Part shown: positions 45,452 through 53,353 of the stretch, in pieces
How the letters are laid out: each line of letters begins with the position of its first letter
Numbering within the stretch: position 1 is the first letter of the stretch
Source of the DNA: Allobosea sp. OK403
GTDB taxonomy: Bacteria > Pseudomonadota > Alphaproteobacteria > Rhizobiales > Beijerinckiaceae
Assembly (NCBI RefSeq): GCF_900113835.1
Contig: NZ_FOQV01000001.1
Coordinates: 558,001 to 622,000 of the forward strand
Direction of reading: 5' to 3'
DNA length: 64,000 bases
The notes under the pieces: model-generated
The model's input: only the letters and a program-made list of their open reading frames with translations
Told to the model about the DNA's origin: nothing
Database searches by the model: none
Translations under genes and position numbers: made by a program

Positions 45452-46264
45452 TCAGAAATGGGCTTTAGGCTGGAGCTTCAGCGTGGTTCGCGTGGAATCC
45501 GCCACTTTCGACAGCAACCAGTCGGGATTGCCGAGGTTGAAATAAGCCTTCAGCAGAAAGCGCCAGAACAGACGCTGCGCGTTCGAGGAAGGCCCGTGGC
45601 GCGCCAGTATTCTTGCGCACTCGGCCGTGGTTCGGCTGCCATGGATCGCGCTGTTGTTCACTCCGGTTCGCCGGAAGCAAGCAATCGGCCGATCGATCCG
45701 GCCGTAGGGCTCCTTCGTCAGGGCTCGGCAGAACATCTCGTAATCGCCGGCGTCCTTGTAAGCGATGTCGAAGCCGCCCAGTTCCTCGAAGAAGCTCCGC
45801 GAGAAATAGGTCGCCATGTGCATGATGGGGTTCCAGCCCAGACAAGCGAGCATTGCGGGCGTTACCCAATTCGGAGGGGCCGCGAGGCCGCCGAGGCTAT
45901 GCCCTTTTGAATCGGTCCATCTGATGGCTCCGACGACCCAGCGCCGGCGGCTTTCGCGGTAAGCTTTTACCACCGCAGCGGCAGCGCCTTCGAGCATCAC
46001 GTCATCGGCGCCAAGAAAGCCCAATAATTCACCGGAAGAATTGAAGGACCCTTTGTTGATGGCGTCGAAGATTCCGCTGTCCTTGCCCTGGAGCGCGCGC
46101 AGCCCACAGCCTAGCGCGAGCTCGACGGTTCCGTCGGTGCTGCCGCCGTCGACGATCACATGTTCGATGTCGATATCGCGCGTCGCATTCCGACGCGCGG
46201 ACTCGATGCATTCCTTCAGATACTCGACGGCGTTCAGCGTCGGGGTGACGATTGTCACGATCAT
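45452..46264 (-). CDS. Glycosyltransferase family 2
   Basis: A 270-residue GT-A glycosyltransferase. MIVTIVTPTLNAVEYLKECI opens the fold, then VIVDGGSTDGT, GKDSGIFDAINKG, the metal site GFLGADDVMLEG and the acceptor motif AGDYEMFCRAL. It resembles WcaA/PgaC-like and colanic-acid-type transferases. It follows the LuxR regulator gene on the same strand with 29 bases between, so they may be co-transcribed. Likely part of surface-glycan synthesis with the locus to the right. Confidence 0.87.
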   Translation of the reverse strand: MIVTIVTPTLNAVEYLKECIESARRNATRDIDIEHVIVDGGSTDGTVELALGCGLRALQGKDSGIFDAINKGSFNSSGELLGFLGADDVMLEGAAAAVVKAYRESRRRWVVGAIRWTDSKGHSLGGLAAPPNWVTPAMLACLGWNPIMHMATYFSRSFFEELGGFDIAYKDAGDYEMFCRALTKEPYGRIDRPIACFRRTGVNNSAIHGSRTTAECARILARHGPSSNAQRLFWRFLLKAYFNLGNPDWLLSKVADSTRTTLKLQPKAHF

Positions 46265-46293
46265 GGAACTGCCCTGCCGTTACAGCCGGTCGG

Positions 46294-47058
46294 TTACGAG
46301 AGCTGGGGCGAGGGGGCCGCTTCCGGTCTTGCGGCGATCATCGGCAAGGTCTCATCCTCCGCCATGTCGCTCGCCATGTCGTCCTCCGCCACGACCGGAA
46401 TCCGGGTTGCCGCGTTCTGCATGGCCCACATGGCTGCCTGGGTGCGGTTCCTGACACGCAACTTGCGCAAGATTGCCTTGACGTGGACTTTCACGGTCGC
46501 CTCGGCGATCTCGAGCTTGCGCGCGATGACCTTGTTGGATTCGCCCAGCATAAGCCCCTCCAGAATGCTGACCTCCCGCCCGGAAAGGCCTGAGAAGGGC
46601 GACCCGTCGGCCCTGCGCTGCGCGCCTTGGAGAAGGCGCTGCGGTGCGACCGCGACTTCTGAGAGCTGTGACAGAAGCTCGGGTGGAAAGACGGCTCCAT
46701 TCGCGATGACGACCTCCAGAGACATGATGAGGTCATGCGCGGAGATGGACTCGACAAGATATCCCACCGCTCCCAGTTGCACGGCGCGGTGCATCAATTC
46801 GCGGCTGCCGCGCAGGGCGAGGGCCACGATCTTGGCGCTCTTGAACTGCCTCTTGATGTCGCCGACGATGGAGCAGGACATGTCGTCGATCACGACAATG
46901 AAGAGATCGGGGGATTTTTGACCGTTCTCGTGCCTATGAAGATCGAGGCTGGCGGTTCGTTGGCTCACCCGGAAACGCGCGCCGTTCAGTAGCTGTGTAA
47001 TACCTTCCCGGAGCAGTGCGTTGTCGCTTAACACGGCGGTCTCGATGAGTTCAGACAT
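46294..47058 (-). CDS. LuxR/NarL-type response regulator with altered receiver
   Basis: A 254-residue protein. The receiver-like domain has a probable phospho-acceptor Asp in IVVIDDMSC but the acidic pocket is AVLSDNALLREG, with Asn in place of the second acidic residue. The LuxR-type helix-turn-helix is complete: LSGREVSILEGLMLGESNKV then EIAEATVKVHVKAILRKL. A C-terminal tail of about 35 acidic/Pro residues follows. Phosphorylation may be weak or absent. It is followed closely by a glycosyltransferase gene and may regulate surface-glycan genes. Confidence 0.85.
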   Translation of the reverse strand: MSELIETAVLSDNALLREGITQLLNGARFRVSQRTASLDLHRHENGQKSPDLFIVVIDDMSCSIVGDIKRQFKSAKIVALALRGSRELMHRAVQLGAVGYLVESISAHDLIMSLEVVIANGAVFPPELLSQLSEVAVAPQRLLQGAQRRADGSPFSGLSGREVSILEGLMLGESNKVIARKLEIAEATVKVHVKAILRKLRVRNRTQAAMWAMQNAATRIPVVAEDDMASDMAEDETLPMIAARPEAAPSPQLS

Positions 47059-47309
47059 CGCATTTCCCCATTACTCGACACAAAAACTGATACGATAACG
47101 GCCTACTGAGACTACAGCACATCCATTAATCTGTTTGAGACATCCTGAGACCAGATTTGCATCTGGTAATCAATTGGAGCACCAGAGCTGCGCAAATTGG
47201 CATATGCGCCAGAAAATCATCGTTAATAATTAGTTCATTCGGATGTGTCCGTCTTGTCAGGAAAGTACGACCCTCGTAAGGACAAACCTTACAAGACAAG
47301 GCCTGATTG
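47059..47309. other. AT-rich promoter region of the LuxR gene
   Basis: 251 bases, clearly more AT-rich than the surrounding genes. It contains the leftward promoter for 46294-47058; no repeat or RNA structure stands out. Confidence 0.45.
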
Positions 47310-48029
47310 TTATTGACGAGGCTTGATCTTGCGCTGGCGCGGCTTGCTTCGCGACTGCGGATCGATCGCGGACGTATGGATTAGATCTCTGGCGATTACG
47401 GCAGCTTCCGTCCGATTCCGAACATTGAGGACACGCATCAACCCCGAGACGTGAATCTTCGTGGTTGGCTCCGCGATGTGGAGTGCCTGGGCAATTTCGC
47501 GGTTCGAAAGCCCATCCGCCAGGAGTGTCAGGACATCTTTCTGTCGCGGCGTTAATCCGAACGGGCTCTGCTGCAAGCTGGAGCGCCGTTGTCGAACCGC
47601 GGGAGGACGATGGCGTTCGGTAGCGGAGCCGAACGGAGTCAGCGCGCGCGGGATCGAGAGGCGCCCGGCAAGGACCTCTCTGACTGCTTCGACGATCTCG
47701 TCATCCCGCTGCAGCGTTGAAATGAAACCGTGGAATCCTTCAGCGATGTAGTGCAGAACTTGGTCGAAGGTACCGTCGGTTGAGATGACGACATAGCGTG
47801 TCAGCGCTGAGGCGCGCTTGAAATCCCAGATAATGCTGGGACTCGCCGCTCCCATCAGGTTCAGGTTGACGAGCGCAAGATCGATGTGTCGTTCTGCCTG
47901 CAGGGCGCGCATCAGGCTGTCGAGATCGCCAGCTTCCAGAAATTCGGCCTCCGGCAGCGCGGCCTGCAGGACGACGCGCAAACCTGTACGGTAGAGAGCA
48001 TGTTCGTCGGCAACGAGAATCCTGACCAT
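47310..48029 (-). CDS. LuxR/NarL-type response regulator lacking phospho-acceptor Asp
   Basis: A 239-residue protein. The receiver domain begins RILVADEHALYRTGLRVVLQ, but the phospho-acceptor position reads LALVNLNLMGA, with Asn where the Asp should be. The switch Thr/Ser (VVISTDGT) is present. The C-terminal LuxR domain is FGLTPRQKDVLTLLADGLSN then HIAEPTTKIHVSGLMRVL. Probably a phosphorylation-independent regulator. Transcribed alone; a basic tail (KPRQRKIKPRQ) ends it. Confidence 0.87.
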   Translation of the reverse strand: MVRILVADEHALYRTGLRVVLQAALPEAEFLEAGDLDSLMRALQAERHIDLALVNLNLMGAASPSIIWDFKRASALTRYVVISTDGTFDQVLHYIAEGFHGFISTLQRDDEIVEAVREVLAGRLSIPRALTPFGSATERHRPPAVRQRRSSLQQSPFGLTPRQKDVLTLLADGLSNREIAQALHIAEPTTKIHVSGLMRVLNVRNRTEAAVIARDLIHTSAIDPQSRSKPRQRKIKPRQ

Positions 48030-48348
48030 GGTTCGTGCCGCCGATCCGGTCGCCCTTTGCAGTCGGGAGGCGCAGCAATTCTTGACGCAACTTCCGCTTG
48101 GTTACAGGCGGCTATCGAGGCCCTGCCCCCCAGTTCCCCATGCACTGTGGTAGCGGGAACGGTCCTGCAAGTCGCTACGCCCTTCAGGAGAGGGGACCGC
48201 ATTGTGCATGGCCATCATTTCTCGACGATGCCAAGCTGAGTACTCCGCACAGGTCTGAATGCGACGGCTCAGGGCGCCGATGGCTTAGAGCAGGATGCGA
48301 AAAAGTGGGCACCGGTTTTTCGCATTGATCCGGCTCTAGTCAGTGCCA
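48030..48348. other. 319-base gap containing a palindromic repeat
   Basis: Holds the promoter of the response regulator at 47310-48029 and, near its right end, a short TAGAGC-type element (48285-48339). No gene is seen. Confidence 0.5.
48285..48339 (+). repeat. TAGAGC-type palindromic element (short form)
   Basis: TAGAGCAGGATGCGAAAAAG ... ACCGGTTTTTCGCATTGATC ... GGCTCTAG, about 55 bp. The core is the same as in 5882-5934 and 20234-20286. Confidence 0.85.
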
Positions 48349-49011
48349 TCAGATATCGAGAATCCAACCGTGGCTGGCGCCGTATCTGATGATGTCGAGG
48401 CGCGAGTGCAGCATCAGCTTCTTGCAGGCCCTGTACCGGTAGGTCTCGACCGATTTGATACCAAGGCCGACGCGCCGGGCGATCTCCTTATTGGAATGAC
48501 CGACGGCCGCGAGGCGCAGGACCTGCACTTCGCGGTTGGTCAATGTCCCGTTCGCAACGGCTGCGGGGGCTGGGCTGGGGGCCTGGGAAAGCTTGCGAAT
48601 CCATTCGGAGCGGAACTCTTCCAGCTCGGAATCGATATAGATGCCGCCGCTCAGCACCGTCCTGATGGCTTGGGTGACCTTGTCGCTCGACGAAGCTTTG
48701 AGGACGTAGCCGCGAATGCCTGTCTTCAGCGCCTTCTGTACGTAGCTCGACTCTTCGTAATGGGTCAGCATCACGATGAGGGTCGCGGGGGCCCCTTCAA
48801 GAATGCGCTCGGCCAGTGCGAGGCCGCTCATGCCGGGCAGGCCCATATCGAGAATGACGATGTCGGGGTTTCGGTCGCGGACGAGCGCGAGCGCCTGGGA
48901 GCCGGACGTGGCTTGTCCCACGAATTCGAGATCAGGCAAGCCGAGTACGAGAGCCCGTAGCCCAGTCAGGATGATCGGGTGATCGTCAACCAGTATGATG
49001 CGCGCCGTCAT
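48349..49011 (-). CDS. NarL-family response regulator
   Basis: A canonical 220-residue response regulator. Receiver: RIILVDDHPIILTG (acidic pair), IVILDMGLPGMSG (phospho-acceptor Asp), VMLTHYEESS (Thr switch) and GYVLKASSSDK (Lys). LuxR helix-turn-helix: LTNREVQVLRLAAVGHSNKE then GLGIKSVETYRYRACKKL. Its ATG overlaps the stop of the histidine kinase by 4 bases, so the two form a coupled two-component pair. Confidence 0.93.
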   Translation of the reverse strand: MTARIILVDDHPIILTGLRALVLGLPDLEFVGQATSGSQALALVRDRNPDIVILDMGLPGMSGLALAERILEGAPATLIVMLTHYEESSYVQKALKTGIRGYVLKASSSDKVTQAIRTVLSGGIYIDSELEEFRSEWIRKLSQAPSPAPAAVANGTLTNREVQVLRLAAVGHSNKEIARRVGLGIKSVETYRYRACKKLMLHSRLDIIRYGASHGWILDI

Positions 49012-50189
49012 GGCGGGGCACTCTGCTGCGGTTCGGGCCGCAATGGCGCGACTGCCGTCACGATTGTGCCCTTGCCGAAACGCGGACCGATCTGCAGCGT
49101 TCCGCCGATGCCGTTCATGCGTTGCTGCATCCCGCGAAGCCCGATGCCTGAACTGCCGAGTTCTCCCTGCTGCTGTGCTTCCGTCGACAAGCCCACACCA
49201 TCATCGGCGATCGTGAGCGAGACCGACTGGCAGTTGAATTCCAGCACGATATCGATTTTCTGTGCGCCAAGCGCGTGCCTGAGCGCATTCGTCAGCGCCT
49301 CCTGGGCGACCCGGTACAGGGCGCTTTCGAGGGCGGCGGGCAGCGCGTCGGACTCCACTCCCTTCTTCTTGAAGGAGAGGTCTAGTCTGCCGTCCGTCGT
49401 GAACCAAACGGCCGTGATCTCGATGGCTCGGCTGAGGCCGAGTTCCTCGACAATCCGCGGCCGGCCGCCGACGACGGCATGATGGATCTTGCGACCAACC
49501 TCGGAGACATGCACGGCGAGGTCGTTGAGACGGGCTCGTGCCGGGCCGTGGGCGGCGTCTCGCATGCGTCGCAGTTCCACGAGGACGAGGGCCATCTCCT
49601 GGCCCGCGTGGTCATGGAGATCCTGGGCAATGCGCTCACGCTCATCAGTGCGGATATGTTTGATCTCGTCCTGGAGTCGGCGATTCTGCGCTTCCGCGAC
49701 ACGCAGCGCCTCGGCGACGAAACAATATTGCTCGACCAGGCGCAGGCGGTCGCTGCGCAGTTCGGCGGATTGCTCCATGGCAAGGCGCCAGTGCCGCTCG
49801 GTCCTTAATCTCTTCATACACTCTGCGCGCGCCGCAAACCTTGCATCACGCACAGGGAGGAGGCGCAGCAGAAGGCTGGCCGGGCGGCTTTTGCGTCGCG
49901 GAACCAAAGCGTTGCCAAAGCAGCGATAGTCGAAGGCGCCGCCCTCTCCGTTGAAGCTGACTTTTTCGATCAACGGCTGTCGGGAGCCTGAGCAGCGAAT
50001 GAGATAGGTTCGCAGGGCTTCGGCGCGGCCGGAGCAGATGTCGAAGAGCGACGATATCGAAGTTTGGGGGGAGAGCGCCAAGTGCGCTGCACGATTCCGC
50101 GCATGGATGCTTCCGTCGCAGCAGGCAACGAGAGACGGCTCGAGATAGGTTTCCAGGTCTAACTCAGTTCGAAGCTGCAGATGCATCAT
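49008..50189 (-). CDS. Soluble NarX/DegS-type sensor histidine kinase
   Basis: A 393-residue kinase of the HisKA_3 class. Dimerisation/phosphoacceptor: RERIAQDLHDHAGQEMALVL (His). HATPase: YRVAQEALTNALRHALG (N box), IADDGVGLS (G1), GSSGIGLRGMQQRM (G2). No transmembrane helix is visible; the N-terminal 120 residues look PAS-like (LEPSLVACCDGSIHARNRA), implying a cytoplasmic signal. The start is one of two adjacent ATGs (50189 or 50186), overlapping the upstream gene. It probably phosphorylates the response regulator encoded next. Confidence 0.9.
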   Translation of the reverse strand: MMHLQLRTELDLETYLEPSLVACCDGSIHARNRAAHLALSPQTSISSLFDICSGRAEALRTYLIRCSGSRQPLIEKVSFNGEGGAFDYRCFGNALVPRRKSRPASLLLRLLPVRDARFAARAECMKRLRTERHWRLAMEQSAELRSDRLRLVEQYCFVAEALRVAEAQNRRLQDEIKHIRTDERERIAQDLHDHAGQEMALVLVELRRMRDAAHGPARARLNDLAVHVSEVGRKIHHAVVGGRPRIVEELGLSRAIEITAVWFTTDGRLDLSFKKKGVESDALPAALESALYRVAQEALTNALRHALGAQKIDIVLEFNCQSVSLTIADDGVGLSTEAQQQGELGSSGIGLRGMQQRMNGIGGTLQIGPRFGKGTIVTAVAPLRPEPQQSAPP

Positions 50190-50721
50190 CGCGGAAGTAT
50201 TCCCTCGTATCTGGATGCAGTTCTGTTCGCTTGAGGTGAAGCACGACGCGGCATGCGGCGGCTCCCCTGGCGATCGTCTGTTCGAGATCGACGGCTGCAT
50301 AGCCGACTGCATTAGCTGTCATCACGCCGAAGATATTCGACGTCAGCATGCAGAGAGATGGGTGGTTGATGACGGCCTGTCCCAGGGGGCACTTGCAGTT
50401 GCCCAAGACGATATGGTCTTCGTCTTCCTCGATGATGAAGAAGGCGCCGTCAGCGCGCCTGTTCAGGTCGATCAGGACTGCAAGAAGCTGATCTCGGTTG
50501 AGATTCTGAACGCCAAGTGCTGTCTTATACTGTTTTTCGATGTCCGATCCCAATCGCGCAGCGATACTGCTGACATAGGCACATGCATCTTCGGCACCGG
50601 CGGTGGTTTCGAGCAAATCCGCCATGCCGGCGACCAGAGTCTCGAAGAGACGATGATGGTCGAAATCGACGGCCAGCGAGTCAATACTGGGCGATGTCGC
50701 ATTGGCAATGATTGGGGGCAC
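50164..50721 (-). CDS. Methanogen output domain 1-like (MetOD1/V4R-like) protein
   Basis: A 185-residue protein whose C-terminal half, NCKCPLGQAVINHPSLCMLT then GVMTANAVGYAAVDLEQTIA and GAAACRVVLHLKR, matches the pattern of methanogen output domain 1/V4R-like ligand domains, with three conserved Cys that could bind a ligand or metal. The GTG at 50721 is chosen because AGGAGG lies 10 bases upstream; a TTG at 50787 adds unconserved residues. Its end overlaps the kinase start by 26 bases. It is probably the sensory or output partner of this two-component system. Confidence 0.68.
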   Translation of the reverse strand: MPPIIANATSPSIDSLAVDFDHHRLFETLVAGMADLLETTAGAEDACAYVSSIAARLGSDIEKQYKTALGVQNLNRDQLLAVLIDLNRRADGAFFIIEEDEDHIVLGNCKCPLGQAVINHPSLCMLTSNIFGVMTANAVGYAAVDLEQTIARGAAACRVVLHLKRTELHPDTREYFRDDASAASN

Positions 50722-51672
50722 GTTGACTGGCCCTCCTGAGCAGATTGCTGATCGGATAGGGGCATTCGAGCGGCGGAGTTCGTGCAAGGTCGATTATACG
50801 GCATGCAGGATCTGCGAGTGTTTCCTTTCTTCGATAATCATATTTTTGTAATTGATCTGTATCAAGCTAATGCAGATCTTATGTTCCTTGGTGCGGAAGG
50901 AAAGTAGCTGAATGAATGCAACTCAATTGATAATATGCAATTATAGGTTGAATTTAAAATTTGCGTCCCGATCGTTTCATAGCATTTAATCAGTTAAGAT
51001 ATCAAGGGTTGTTATCACATATGCGCGATGCGTTAGGAGATCGGCGCCGCGGTGTTTCTAAGGCGTGGCCAGGAACGCCGATGGCGCAAGAACTAATTAG
51101 TTTGAATCTGTATCAGGCACGCTCTGAGCCGAAGAAATGGCTCTCTCCAATTCAGGAATACGTTCATTTTGTCATATAGTACCATATTGAACGAAATTTG
51201 CCCGCTGGAATTTAGATATAAAATATAAAACAATGATCATGAAAAATTAATTTGAAAATAGTTGTTTATTTTATTTAACTGATTTAAAGCATGTAAAGAG
51301 CGGCTTGCCTAAATATATAAGGAATTAGACGTAGAGTCATTGGTTGCATAATAAGGGTATTTTACGGATAAACTGAGTTGAATTTTTACAAATACTGCAA
51401 TTAAATGAGATAAAGCATTCAATCGCCAGAAAGTGACATGATTGTATCAAGTATTTGTGTCGATTCCACTGCGTCATTTTAGGTAATCTGTGGCAGGCGT
51501 TCACTGAATGTGGTAAACGAGACCGGGTGCGGCACGGTGCCAACGCGCGGCTAGTCAGGCTTTTCAGCGTTATGACCGACGGCGCTTGCATCGCGGCCTA
51601 TGGTTGATTCCTGGGTACGCTCTCGGCGGCTACCAGCACGTCGCCGTGATGATGGAAGGCGATTGCCCGCAT
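50722..51672. other. AT-rich non-coding stretch (about 950 bases)
   Basis: The segment between the two-component operon and the polysaccharide locus. From about 50,810 to 51,480 it is strikingly AT-rich (long A/T tracts, for example around 51,180-51,300) in a GC-rich genome. The longest open frame (from a TTG near 50,961, 72 codons) lacks a ribosome-binding site and similarity. It is probably regulatory or acquired DNA. Confidence 0.6.
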
Positions 51673-52548
51673 TCACCTGGCGGTCGAGGAGCCGGGCGCC
51701 TTGAGCGAAAGATGTGTCTGTAGCAGCAGTAAGGCGACAAGTTTCCGAAGCCGTCGCCAGGCGAATGGCAGGAAGCTCTGCTGGGAGTGGTCGACGGGTG
51801 TATGCAGGATCAGACCGGGATCGATGAGCATCCTCGCGCCAGTCCTCTCCGCGAGGCGGCGGTTGAAGACCAGGTGCTCGCAGATGCTGGGGCCGGGCTG
51901 GAGATAGCTTCCGAGGCGATAGGCGTCGGTGCGGTAGAGACACAAGCCGTTGAAGGTCGAGGCGCATTCGATCTCGCGATCATCGGTGAGCGCCTGCTGG
52001 TGCGGATAGATCCTTGAGCGAAAAAACCGATAATAGGCGAAGATGTTGCTCCGGCTTCCCGCCAGCTCTTCCAGCAGCGTGTCGAAGGATCTGTGATCGT
52101 CCTGGAAGGCCAGGAGATCGTAGTAGTGCGGCCGTGATGTCGCCGAAACCCCGAAGATGCCTGGCCGCTCGAGTTTGGCTGCGGCCGCGAGCAGGGCGGT
52201 GATCGATGGGGGGCTCGCGATGACGTTGTCGATGTCGAGGACACCGACGAAGCGGGGTTCGAGCCTGGCTGCTTCGAACTCGTTCTTGAGCCGCTCGCGA
52301 CCGAGAGCCATTCGCCTGAGCCGGTCGCGCTCCTCCGCCATGAAGGGGGTCGGCACCAGAACGATCCGCCCGTTGGCCGCTTCGCGCTGAAGCAGCTCCC
52401 GGGTTCCGTCGCGCGAGCCATTCTCGCCGATGAATGCGACGACGCTCAGCCCTTCGGCCCGCAGCGCGGCGAGTAGACCAAGGAAGGAGGGGATCGTCGC
52501 GGCGCAATCCCTGGCCAGGGACAGGAAGACGACATCGGGGCTCATCAT
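51673..52548 (-). CDS. Glycosyltransferase-like protein (GT-A fold)
   Basis: A 291-residue protein with the opening VVFLSLARDCAATIPSFLGL, GENGSRDGTRELLQRE, the metal motif FVGVLDIDNVIASPP, then a late STFNGLCLYRTDAYRLG and SICEHLVFNRRLAERTG. This order fits CAP59/mannosyltransferase-like or other GT-A enzymes acting on extracellular polysaccharide. Two in-frame ATGs at 52548 and 52545. The methyltransferase gene ends 11 bases upstream, so they share an operon. Donor sugar unknown. Confidence 0.8.
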   Translation of the reverse strand: MMSPDVVFLSLARDCAATIPSFLGLLAALRAEGLSVVAFIGENGSRDGTRELLQREAANGRIVLVPTPFMAEERDRLRRMALGRERLKNEFEAARLEPRFVGVLDIDNVIASPPSITALLAAAAKLERPGIFGVSATSRPHYYDLLAFQDDHRSFDTLLEELAGSRSNIFAYYRFFRSRIYPHQQALTDDREIECASTFNGLCLYRTDAYRLGSYLQPGPSICEHLVFNRRLAERTGARMLIDPGLILHTPVDHSQQSFLPFAWRRLRKLVALLLLQTHLSLKAPGSSTAR

Positions 52549-52559
52549 GGCTTTCCCGC

Positions 52560-53216
52560 TCAGCTATCCCAGGCCTTGAGGGCGATCAGCGATTTCGCGA
52601 GGAACAGGACGTTCTCGGTCACAACCCGCGCATCCGGAAAGAGCTCGGCGATCTGCGCCCGGTCGAGCATCGACGTGCCTTCCACGATCTGCATGGCGTG
52701 GTCGAGCGAGGTCGCCTTTGCGTAGAAGCCACGCGCCTTGCGCGACACCATCCGCCGTTGCACCGGCTGCGGCAGCCAATGCAGGATCGGGGCGTTGCTG
52801 TGAGGGTCCAGCGGGAACCAGAAATTCGGCGTCTGCACGTAATAGCGCGGAGCCAGCCGCCTGATCTCGGCGGCGACGCGCTTCATGTCGTCCCAGCGAC
52901 CGACATGCTCTATCAGCGAATTGGAATGGACGAAGTCGAAGCTGAGATCCTCGAACTGCGCGACGTTGCGGGCATCCCCCTGAACGACGTGGAAACGCGG
53001 ATCGGGTGATGGCTCCCTGGCTTCGATGTTCAGGAGCCAGATTTCGACACCTGAAGCCGGCATGTCGAACCGCCAGTACTCGGCGTCGCCTCCCAGGTCG
53101 AGAATCCGGCACGACCCTCGCGTCCTGATCACGCTCTCGATGATCGGGCGGATATAGGTCTTGAACCTTTCCTCGCGGAAATGCGCGCGACGGAATGATT
53201 GCGGGATCATGGTCAT
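52560..53216 (-). CDS. SAM-dependent methyltransferase (class I)
   Basis: A 218-residue Rossmann methyltransferase: SCRILDLGGDAEYWRF (motif I), VEIWLLNIE (motif II acidic), VVQGDARNV and FDFVHSNSLIEHVGRWDD (motif IV), then YYVQTPNFWFPLDPHS. The last motif is common in methyltransferases of polysaccharide clusters. ATG 53216 is used; an upstream in-frame start (53270) adds unconserved residues. It lies between the ligase fusion and the glycosyltransferase, all leftward, so it may methylate the glycan. Confidence 0.85.
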   Translation of the reverse strand: MTMIPQSFRRAHFREERFKTYIRPIIESVIRTRGSCRILDLGGDAEYWRFDMPASGVEIWLLNIEAREPSPDPRFHVVQGDARNVAQFEDLSFDFVHSNSLIEHVGRWDDMKRVAAEIRRLAPRYYVQTPNFWFPLDPHSNAPILHWLPQPVQRRMVSRKARGFYAKATSLDHAMQIVEGTSMLDRAQIAELFPDARVVTENVLFLAKSLIALKAWDS

Positions 53217-53353
53217 GGCGCCTTCGCCTCGCGCTAGCCGTGCCGGTCCGGAGCCTGATTCTAACGGCAATCCGTCCGGCGGCGGCCGTCTTCGAGGACT
53301 AGGCCTATTGAGCTTGCGGACTACGCCGTTCTGGTGAGATCGGGAGGGAGTGG

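Noticed and set aside
36959..48339. CRISPR-like array from recurring palindromes
   Set aside because: Copies are kilobases apart and differ in length; there are no regularly spaced repeats or cas genes in the window.
50961..51179. A 72-codon frame in the AT-rich gap
   Set aside because: TTG start, no ribosome-binding site, no recognisable sequence; the surrounding DNA is AT-rich and non-coding in character.
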